Below are positions 1 to 4,993 of a stretch of DNA of 5,282 bases, one piece after another. Where the stretch lies: contig JAUXDO010000084.1 in the NCBI GenBank assembly GCA_030618315.1, positions 1 through 5,282 on the forward strand, in the 5' to 3' direction. The notes beneath the pieces were generated by a model, which was given only the letters and a program-made list of their open reading frames with translations, made no database searches and was not told where the DNA came from. Source of the stretch: Candidatus Peregrinibacteria bacterium (GTDB lineage Bacteria; Patescibacteriota; Gracilibacteria; UM-FILTER-43-11). Position 1 is the stretch's first letter, and each line of letters begins with the position of its first letter. The translations under genes were made by a program, and so were the position numbers.

Positions 1-6
1 ATTAAC

Positions 7-106
7 GATTTAGGTTGTATGTTGTATGATTAAGGAGATTTAAGTTGTAGGTTGTAAGATTTATGACTTATCTACTGCCTACAACTTTCAACTTACAACT
101 TAAAAC
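7..106. repeat. Degenerate 7-bp repeat array with inverted arms, upstream of the solute-binding protein gene
   Basis: The spacer consists of 7-nt units read in two registers. Block 1 has GATTTAG at 7, GTTGTAT at 14 and again at 21, and GATTAAG at 28. After a 2-nt shift, block 2 runs in one register from 37 to 106: GATTTAA at 37, GTTGTAG at 44, GTTGTAA at 51, GATTTAT at 58, GACTTAT at 65, then the inverted units CTACAAC at 79, TTTCAAC at 86, TTACAAC at 93 and TTAAAAC at 100. Positions 8-31 and 38-61 are a 24-bp direct repeat with 21 matches. Positions 40-58 can pair with 85-103 at 17 of 19 bases, giving a hairpin that ends 12 nt before the start codon. No U-tract follows, so it is not a classical terminator. 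The periodicity is seen directly; any function is inference. Confidence 0.85.
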
Positions 107-115
107 AAAAAAGGG

Positions 116-1576
116 ATGAAAAAGAACATGCTTATCGGACTACTAATAGTATTGGCTTTGGTCGGCTACATTAAAAAGGATTTTTTAATTGAAAAAGGTA
201 GTGATTTGATTTTTGGAGGTCAGCAGTACAAGGAGGATGTACTTATGATAGTTTTAAATGAACCTGCTACGGATATTTCACCGTACAGCCTGAATTTGAA
301 CAACATGATTCGTACAGCAAATGTTTTTCAGGGACTTGTTGCTTTTGATAAGAATTTAAAAATCACACCCGCACTTGCTGTCTCCTGGGGTAATGTTGAC
401 CCAACAACATGGGAATTTAAACTGCGAAAAGATGTCGATTTTCATGACCGCAGTTCATTTACTGCAAAAAGCATAGTTGACAGCCTATATGCAGCAAAGG
501 ACGCCAAGAGCAGTCTTGTAGCTACTTACATAAATACGATTAAGGAAATAAGAGTAATTGATGATTATAATATCCAGATTATTACAAAAGCTCCTGACCC
601 ACTCCTTCTTTCAAAATTAACAAAATTTTATATAAATCGTCCTGGGAATATAGGTACCGGACCTTATAAGATTAGGGAGTGGACAGAGGGCGTTAAGCTT
701 GACCTTACAGTATTTACGGACTATTGGGGTGCTAAACCAGCCTATAGAAATGCTGAATATGTTGTAACTTCAAACAAAACTCAAAGAAAGAATGATTTTG
801 AAAGCGGGCAAACTGATATTCTAGTGGCCGTTCCGCAGGAGCAAGCTCTTGAACTACCGAGTGAGCAAATCGAGACAAGCTATAGTCTTGAAGTAAATTT
901 TCTAATGTTTAAGTTAGATGATGAGCTTATCGGGAAAAGAGAGGTTCGGGAAGCTATCAAAACAGTATTTGATCCTGCACAAATTGAATCGATTGGTAAC
1001 TCTTTTGTACGTCAGGCTTCTCAATTTATTGCACCTGGTGTTTACGGATATAATTCTGATATTCCACCATTTAAATTTGATGAAGAAAAAAGAGCTAATA
1101 ATATCTTCGAAGATCATCTGGAGAGAGTTAAAATTGACTATCTGAATAGCTATAAAACCCTGAGTGAATATCTGATTAAACAACTAAGGTATGCTGGTTT
1201 TTCAGTTAATAACAATCCTGTATCGCCAAATGAACTGTTGGATAAAATAAAAAACAACACGTCTCAATTATTTTTAATCGGCTGGCAGGCAGAAGATGGC
1301 GATGCCGGTGGCTTTTTGGATGCTTTTATTCACAGTAAGGGAGAATTTAATAATGGACGTTATAAAAACGATGAAATTGATAAATTAATTGAAGAAAGTA
1401 GGCAGGAAATGAATCCTCAAAAAAGACTTACGTTATTGCAAGATATAATGCTGAAAATCCAAGACGATTTGATCGGAATCCCATTATTTGAATCCTCCAG
1501 ACTTTATGCTATTCAGCCAGGTGTTGATTGGGAGCCGAGATTGGATGGGTTGGTTTTGGCTGGGGAGGTTAAATGA
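116..1576 (+). CDS. Family 5 extracellular solute-binding protein (DppA/OppA-like, SBP_bac_5)
   Basis: This 486-residue protein resembles the substrate receptors of peptide/nickel ABC importers, which capture oligopeptides or similar ligands outside the membrane and hand them to a DppBC/OppBC-type permease. Family landmarks appear in order: the entry segment NVFQGLVAFDKNLKITPALA (69-88), the EFKLRKDVDFHD stretch (100-111), GTGPYKIREW (180-189), and the C-terminal NNGRYKNDEIDKLIEES region (412-428) followed by a PLFE segment near 456. Length is slightly below the usual 500-550. The N terminus has lysines and a short hydrophobic stretch (residues 5-18) but no lipobox cysteine and no clear signal peptidase site, so it may stay membrane-anchored. 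The start at 116 directly abuts GGG; Met5 at position 128 would sit about 11 nt from that AGGG and is a plausible alternative. No permease or ATPase gene lies beside it, so it looks like an orphan receptor. Ligand unknown. Confidence 0.9.
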   Translation: MKKNMLIGLLIVLALVGYIKKDFLIEKGSDLIFGGQQYKEDVLMIVLNEPATDISPYSLNLNNMIRTANVFQGLVAFDKNLKITPALAVSWGNVDPTTWEFKLRKDVDFHDRSSFTAKSIVDSLYAAKDAKSSLVATYINTIKEIRVIDDYNIQIITKAPDPLLLSKLTKFYINRPGNIGTGPYKIREWTEGVKLDLTVFTDYWGAKPAYRNAEYVVTSNKTQRKNDFESGQTDILVAVPQEQALELPSEQIETSYSLEVNFLMFKLDDELIGKREVREAIKTVFDPAQIESIGNSFVRQASQFIAPGVYGYNSDIPPFKFDEEKRANNIFEDHLERVKIDYLNSYKTLSEYLIKQLRYAGFSVNNNPVSPNELLDKIKNNTSQLFLIGWQAEDGDAGGFLDAFIHSKGEFNNGRYKNDEIDKLIEESRQEMNPQKRLTLLQDIMLKIQDDLIGIPLFESSRLYAIQPGVDWEPRLDGLVLAGEVK

Positions 1577-2404
1577 TTATTTTTGATCACCATAATCCAT
1601 TTTAAAAACCTTTAAAAAAATCCAATCAAATAATTTATCTGGAACAAGTGTTTGTAAAAAGCTAAATAGTCTGTTTTTAGCGACAATATATCTGGCTTTC
1701 GGTTTTTTCTTTGTAATGAATTTATAAATTTGCATCGATGCCTTATCCGTGTCCATTCCTTTATTTCCTGCTTCAATAAAATTTTTCGTGAAGGCTCTGA
1801 CGCTTTTGCAATATTTTTTGTCTACAAATGAGGAATCCTGTTTTTTTGCCTTATTCCAAATGGGCGTAGCAACCGCAGCTGGTTCGATGAGTATTGTTTT
1901 TACACCAAATGGAATAAGTTCTCTTCTTAATGAATCGCAAAATCCTTCCAATGCGAATTTTGTTGAGACATATGGAGAAAGAAACGGTAACGCAATATGA
2001 CCAGCTATTGATCCAATAACAACAATTCTGCCTTTGTTTTTGATAATTTCAGGAATTAATTTTTTGGTAAGTGACACCAGTCCAAAATAATTTACTTCAA
2101 AAATTTCACGAAAAAGTTTCATTGGCACGTTCTCAATTGGTCCACCCAAAGCAACTCCAGCATTGTTTATTAGGTACCCTATTTCATGGCCCTGGTCTAT
2201 ATATTTCCGGACAAAATGAGAAAATGACTCAATATCTTGCTCTTTGCGTAGATCGAGTTTATAAGAAATGACATTTGGGTCATCCGACAAAGGATTATGT
2301 TTTAAATATGTGATAATTGTGAGATATCCATTTTTGGAAAAAATCCGGCACAGACCTTTTCCTATACCACTACTACCACCTGTAATAATTGCTAATTTTT
2401 TCAT
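1577..2404 (-). CDS. Classical short-chain dehydrogenase/reductase (SDR)
   Basis: This 275-residue cytosolic oxidoreductase has a single Rossmann domain. The cofactor motif TGGSSGIG is at residues 8-15, an acidic residue follows beta-3 at Asp51, and NNAG is at 80-83. The full classical tetrad is present: Asn105 (VNYFG), Ser132 (GSIAGH), Tyr145 and Lys149 (YVSTK). The usual PG motif after beta-6 reads EPAAVATPIW (174-183), with Ala in place of Gly. No Asp ends beta-2 (TYLKH at 32-36), which leans towards NADP(H), but this is inference. The PIW segment and the basic, hydrophobic C-terminal tail (about 243-268) recall the retinol or 17-beta-hydroxysteroid dehydrogenase-like branch of SDRs; the real substrate cannot be read from sequence. 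The gene is convergent with the solute-binding protein gene, their stop codons abutting with no spacer, and divergent from hisS. No Shine-Dalgarno precedes the ATG; the upstream minus strand reads TATACAAAAATT. Confidence 0.93.
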   Translation of the reverse strand: MKKLAIITGGSSGIGKGLCRIFSKNGYLTIITYLKHNPLSDDPNVISYKLDLRKEQDIESFSHFVRKYIDQGHEIGYLINNAGVALGGPIENVPMKLFREIFEVNYFGLVSLTKKLIPEIIKNKGRIVVIGSIAGHIALPFLSPYVSTKFALEGFCDSLRRELIPFGVKTILIEPAAVATPIWNKAKKQDSSFVDKKYCKSVRAFTKNFIEAGNKGMDTDKASMQIYKFITKKKPKARYIVAKNRLFSFLQTLVPDKLFDWIFLKVFKMDYGDQK

Positions 2405-2466
2405 AATTTTTGTATACTTTATCTTGTTATTAAAATACTCTAAAAAAGAGTTTTAGTCATATTTTT

Positions 2467-2495
2467 ATATTAGTTTTGCTATTTTTATTAGACAA
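2467..2495 (-). promoter_or_regulatory. Candidate promoter for the SDR gene, with overlapping inverted repeat
   Basis: On the minus strand TTGTCT (2495-2490) and TAATAT (2472-2467) are separated by exactly 17 bp; each matches the sigma-70-type consensus at 4 of 6 bases. Transcription would begin near 2460, giving a leader of roughly 55 nt. A perfect 9-bp inverted repeat, ATTAGTTTT at 2469-2477 and AAAACTAAT at 2497-2505, brackets the element and overlaps the -10 box. It could be an operator, but in sequence this AT-rich it may be chance. Confidence 0.35.
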
Positions 2496-2529
2496 GAAAA
2501 CTAATTTTTTCACATACATGTACGCATCC

Positions 2530-2559
2530 CCTTCTTCAACCCCCTTCGGGGTAAGAGGG
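2530..2559. other. Strong stem-loop in the divergent intergenic region
   Basis: The inner stem ACCCC (2539-2543) pairs with GGGGT (2548-2552) around a CTTC loop. The outer stem CCTTCTT (2530-2536) pairs with AAGAGGG (2553-2559) with one G-T wobble, and CA at 2537-2538 forms a bulge. That makes twelve pairs, unusually GC-rich for its surroundings. No T-run follows on either strand, so it is not a typical intrinsic terminator. It lies between two candidate divergent promoters, so a boundary element or mobile repeat relic is possible. Confidence 0.6.
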
Positions 2560-2608
2560 TAATTAATAGAAGGGAATAAGAAAGAAATTACACAAAGAAA
2601 GAAAAGAA

Positions 2609-2637
2609 TTGGACATTCATTAATTTAATGATAGAAT
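2609..2637 (+). promoter_or_regulatory. Candidate hisS promoter with a palindrome filling its spacer
   Basis: TTGGAC (2609-2614) and TAGAAT (2632-2637) are 17 bp apart; the -10 box matches consensus at 5 of 6 bases. The 15-bp sequence at 2617-2631 is a perfect palindrome around one central base (TCATTAA, T, TTAATGA) and ends at the base before the -10 box, where a repressor would block RNA polymerase. The predicted transcript would start near 2644 with a leader of about 60 nt containing the AT-rich 7-mer array. Promoter and operator roles are inferred from position only. Confidence 0.45.
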
Positions 2638-2650
2638 AAACTTTGTCATT

Positions 2651-2699
2651 GATTTTTGAATTAAGTTTAAAAATTGAAAATTTAAAATTTAAAATTATT
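2651..2699. repeat. AT-rich 7-bp repeat array in the hisS leader
   Basis: In one register the units are GATTTTT at 2651, GAATTAA at 2658, GTTTAAA at 2665, AATTGAA at 2672, AATTTAA at 2679 and at 2686, and AATTATT at 2693. Shifted by two bases, the core reads as four AAAATTN units from 2670 to 2697. The array ends 5 nt before the hisS start codon and no Shine-Dalgarno sequence is present. Low complexity makes this array the least certain of the four, but its 7-nt period matches the others. Confidence 0.65.
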
Positions 2700-2704
2700 T
2701 TCGT

Positions 2705-4015
2705 ATGTCCGCGCCATTATACCAGTCACCTAAAGGGGTTCACGATGTCTTGCCAGATGATCACCTTTATTTTTCATTTATAAAGAAAGTAGTTCGCCAT
2801 CATTGCAGGCGTGCCGGTTTCAGAAGAATCAGTACTCCGATGTTTGAGAATGTCGACGTTTTTACCCGAAGTATCGGCAGTACATCTGATATCGTTGAGA
2901 AGGAGATGTTTACACTTGAAAGTAAAAGCGGAAAGAAGTTTGCTTTAAAACCGGAAGGTACAGCTGGAGTTATTCGTGCTTACATACAACATGGAATGCA
3001 ACAACTGCCAAAACCTATACAGCTTTATTATGTTGAGCCTCACTTCAGATACAACCGTCCACAGAAAGGAAGATTCAGGCAATTTCATCAATTTGGATTT
3101 GAGCTGATTGGAGAAAGTGACCCAGCAGTTGATGCTCAGATTATTAATATTTCTCATAGAATTAATCAGGATTTAGGAATTGATGATAGGCTAACCTTAC
3201 AACTCAATACGATAGGTTCGATGACAGACAGAGAAAAATTTAAAGAGGATTTGATTAATTTCTATACCGGAAAGGAAAGGAGCCTGTGTGAAGACTGCAA
3301 AAGACGTATGAAAGAAAATCCGCTAAGACTGCTTGATTGTAAAGAAGAAGATTGTCAGATTTTGGCTTCTATGGCTCCAAAATTCGAAAATGTAATCAGC
3401 AGTGAATCCAAAGAACATTTTGAGTTGCTGAAGGAGTATTTGGAAGAATTAAATGTTCCATATGAATTAAATCCCCTTCTTGTCAGAGGCTTAGATTATT
3501 ACACCCATACTGTTTTTGAATTCTGGAGTAAAAAAGATGGTTCGCAGAACGCTACTGGTGGTGGTGGAAGGTATGATGGACTAATCGAGCTTATGGGAGG
3601 TCAGCCTACTCCTGCAATCGGATATGCAGCCGGAATGGAGCGCACTGTTGAATATATGAAAGAAACTGGCATAAGACCACCTAATAAAGATGCTGTTGCA
3701 ATTTTTGTAGCCCAGCTTGGTCTTGTTGCGAAGAAAAAATCACTTACATTAATCAATCAATTGCGGGATGAAGGTCTTAATGTTGTCGGTGCTGCCGGCA
3801 AAGGTTCTATGAAATCACAAATGAGCCTGGCGGATAGATTGGGCGCTAAGTATTCATTGATACTCGGACAAATTGAAGTGCAGGAAGGAACGATTATTTT
3901 AAGAGATATGAATAAAGGCAGTCAGGAAACTATTCCGATTGAGGGAATTGTTGAAAAGATGACAAAATTGCTTGGTGGAAAATCTTTGAAGAATAAGAAA
4001 TTGTGGGAAGAGTAA
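2705..4015 (+). CDS. hisS: Histidyl-tRNA synthetase (class II)
   Basis: HisRS charges tRNA-His with histidine using ATP, in the cytoplasm, normally as a homodimer. The 436 residues match the usual 420-430 plus a short basic tail. The N-terminal PKGVHDVLP (9-17) precedes motif 1 (around 42-70, including SDIVEKEMF). Motif 2 runs from FRYNRPQKGRFRQFHQ at 114, with Arg115 as the ATP-contacting arginine. The histidine-specific segment LVRGLDYYTHTVFE (259-272) carries the catalytic Arg261, and motif 3 is PAIGYAAGMER (303-313) with Arg313. The anticodon-binding domain begins near 330. Four cysteines in the insertion region (195, 198, 212, 217; CEDC then DCKEEDC) could bind zinc, which is inference. 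Overall wording resembles Patescibacteria HisRS from memory. The ATG at 2705 gives the standard N terminus though no Shine-Dalgarno is present. It is the first of three same-strand genes. Confidence 0.98.
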   Translation: MSAPLYQSPKGVHDVLPDDHLYFSFIKKVVRHHCRRAGFRRISTPMFENVDVFTRSIGSTSDIVEKEMFTLESKSGKKFALKPEGTAGVIRAYIQHGMQQLPKPIQLYYVEPHFRYNRPQKGRFRQFHQFGFELIGESDPAVDAQIINISHRINQDLGIDDRLTLQLNTIGSMTDREKFKEDLINFYTGKERSLCEDCKRRMKENPLRLLDCKEEDCQILASMAPKFENVISSESKEHFELLKEYLEELNVPYELNPLLVRGLDYYTHTVFEFWSKKDGSQNATGGGGRYDGLIELMGGQPTPAIGYAAGMERTVEYMKETGIRPPNKDAVAIFVAQLGLVAKKKSLTLINQLRDEGLNVVGAAGKGSMKSQMSLADRLGAKYSLILGQIEVQEGTIILRDMNKGSQETIPIEGIVEKMTKLLGGKSLKNKKLWEE

Positions 4016-4016
4016 A

Positions 4017-4107
4017 TTATTTCTGATTTGTGATTTGTGAATCCTCCGCCGCGGCGGACAACATCTTGCATCGAATCCGAAATCTGAATTCCGAAATCTG
4101 AAATTTA
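4017..4107. repeat. Thirteen-register 7-bp repeat array filling the hisS-aroE spacer
   Basis: Nearly the whole 98-bp spacer can be read as 13 consecutive 7-nt units. Left arm: TTATTTC at 4017, TGATTTG at 4024 and 4031, TGAATCC at 4038. Middle: the palindrome halves TCCGCCG at 4045 and CGGCGGA at 4052, then CAACATC at 4059 and TTGCATC at 4066. Right arm: GAATCCG at 4073, AAATCTG at 4080, AATTCCG at 4087, AAATCTG at 4094, AAATTTA at 4101. The right arm is a rough inverted copy of the left. The array starts 2 nt after the hisS stop and ends 6 nt before the aroE start. Confidence 0.85.
4045..4058. repeat. Perfect 14-bp GC-rich palindrome
   Basis: TCCGCCGCGGCGGA is its own reverse complement and 12 of its 14 bases are G or C, in otherwise AT-rich DNA. 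It sits between the inverted arms of the surrounding 7-mer array and occupies exactly two units of that register. In RNA it could form a 5-bp stem with a CGCG loop, but no U-tract follows. I recall TCCGCC/GGCGGA palindromes as common in intergenic DNA of Patescibacteria; that is memory, not checked. Confidence 0.8.
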
Positions 4108-4113
4108 AATATT

Positions 4114-4935
4114 ATGAAAAAAATATTCGGTATTGTAGGGCATCCAGTAAAACAATCTCTTTCGCCAGCAATGCATAATGCTGCGTTTAAGTCAGAGGGA
4201 ATTGATGCTGAGTATAAAATTTTTGATATTGATCCGTCGGATGAGGAGAATCTGGCTAATTTCTGCTATGAAACGGACTTAAATAATATCGCTGGTTTTA
4301 GCGTTACCATGCCATACAAACAGGAGATTATGAAATATATGGAAGAATATGATTTACTTGCAAGGACAGTCGGTTCTGTTAATACAGTTGAGAATGTAGA
4401 TTCTAAATTAAATGGATATAATACCGATGCGACTGGTGCAATTCAGGCTCTACAGGAAAAAACCACTATTAATAAAGAAAAAATATTAATTCTCGGTGCC
4501 GGTGGTGCCGCAAGGGCAATAGGCTATAGCCTGAAAGAATTTGGCGCAGATGTTTATATATTTAACAGGACGAAAAGTAAATCTATTGAACTTGCTAAAG
4601 AATTTGATTTAGAAACAATCGAATTTACACAGATAGCGGATGCTGATTTCGATATAATCATCAACACAACTCCCGTTGGTATGTTACCGGACTCCGGTAG
4701 CAGTCTTCTTCATGCTGAGCAGATGAAAGGGGTTAAGGTTGTTATGGACATAATTACTCATCCGCTTGAGACTCAGCTGTTAAAAGAGGCAAAAAAGGCT
4801 GGCGCGGAAACTATTACAGGTGCGAGAATGCTTTTACATCAGGCATGCGGGCAGTTTGAAATATGGTTTGGGAAAAGTGCTCCGATTGAGGTGATGGAAA
4901 CTGCGCTTTATGAAGAACTAAGGAATAAGGACTAA
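4114..4935 (+). CDS. aroE: Shikimate dehydrogenase (AroE family)
   Basis: AroE reduces 3-dehydroshikimate to shikimate with NADPH, the fourth step of the chorismate pathway towards aromatic amino acids. At 273 residues it has the normal stand-alone length, not fused to AroD. The substrate domain shows SLSP with Ser15 and Ser17, the catalytic Lys69 in SVTMPYK, Asn90 in GSVNTV, and the catalytic Asp105 in GYNTDATG. The cofactor domain shows GAGGAARA (128-135) and NRT (151-153), the latter typical of NADP preference. Gln243 (LLHQACGQF) is the usual substrate-contacting glutamine. One departure: the tyrosine of the family D-x-x-Y-x-P motif is Thr215 (DIITHP, 212-217). A related quinate/shikimate dehydrogenase activity is possible. 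No Shine-Dalgarno precedes the ATG. The last residues (about ELRNKD) are encoded by 7-mer repeat units that continue past the stop codon. Confidence 0.94.
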   Translation: MKKIFGIVGHPVKQSLSPAMHNAAFKSEGIDAEYKIFDIDPSDEENLANFCYETDLNNIAGFSVTMPYKQEIMKYMEEYDLLARTVGSVNTVENVDSKLNGYNTDATGAIQALQEKTTINKEKILILGAGGAARAIGYSLKEFGADVYIFNRTKSKSIELAKEFDLETIEFTQIADADFDIIINTTPVGMLPDSGSSLLHAEQMKGVKVVMDIITHPLETQLLKEAKKAGAETITGARMLLHQACGQFEIWFGKSAPIEVMETALYEELRNKD

Positions 4936-4993
4936 GAACTAAGCCATTGTAAGTTTATTCCTACTTATTCCTTAGTCCTTAGTTCTTATTCCT
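4914..4993. repeat. 7-bp repeat array with inverted arms across the end of aroE and the aroE-nth spacer
   Basis: Left arm: AGAACTA at 4914, AGGAATA at 4921, AGGACTA at 4928 and AGAACTA at 4935; the aroE stop codon (4933-4935) lies inside it. Right arm, inverted: TATTCCT at 4966, TAGTCCT at 4973, TAGTTCT at 4980 and TATTCCT at 4987, ending at the base before the nth ATG. A further TATTCCT at 4956 is in register with the left arm; three bases (4963-4965) then shift the phase. Positions 4914-4934 can pair with 4966-4986 at 19 of 21 bases. No U-tract follows the hairpin. Confidence 0.88.

Larger units (their letters stand above)
2405..2704. other. 300-bp divergent intergenic region between the SDR gene and hisS
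   Basis: No convincing gene lies here. From left to right it holds a short imperfect hairpin in the SDR leader (ACTCT at 2437, AGAGT further on, A-loop), a candidate minus-strand promoter inside a 9-bp inverted repeat (2467-2505), the 8-bp palindrome TACATGTA (2515-2522), a strong stem-loop (2530-2559), an A/G-rich tract (about 2569-2610), a candidate plus-strand promoter with a palindrome in its spacer (2609-2637), and an AT-rich 7-bp repeat array (2651-2699) leading to the hisS start. The two promoters point away from each other, so the stem-loop between them would be transcribed by neither. Confidence 0.7.

Noticed and set aside
914..1183. Minus-strand open frame of 89 codons and a plus-strand frame of 75 codons within the solute-binding protein gene
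   Set aside because: Both overlap a clearly coding gene in other frames, have low-complexity composition and match no family I recognise.
1574..1576. TGA recoding (glycine code of some Patescibacteria) extending the solute-binding protein past 1576
   Set aside because: No in-frame TGA interrupts any gene here, the protein already ends at the family's usual C terminus, and read-through would add only about a dozen residues running antisense to the SDR gene.
1749..2456. Three plus-strand open frames of 62-83 codons opposite the SDR gene
   Set aside because: They are antisense shadows of a gene with all SDR catalytic motifs.
2518..2562. A 14-codon open frame (MYASPSSTPFGVRG) ahead of hisS that could be a leader peptide
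   Set aside because: It has no histidine codons as expected for hisS attenuation, no Shine-Dalgarno, and lies upstream of the best candidate hisS promoter.
2641..2704. A T-box or other riboswitch in the hisS leader
   Set aside because: The predicted leader is only about 60 nt of AT-rich repeat without T-box sequence, specifier loop or terminator/antiterminator stems.
4045..4058. The GC palindrome as an intrinsic terminator for hisS
   Set aside because: The stem is short and CAACATC follows it, not a T-run.
4017..4107. The repeat-rich spacers as CRISPR arrays
   Set aside because: Units are 7 bp, contiguous and degenerate, without unique spacers between identical 25-40 bp repeats, and no cas gene is present.
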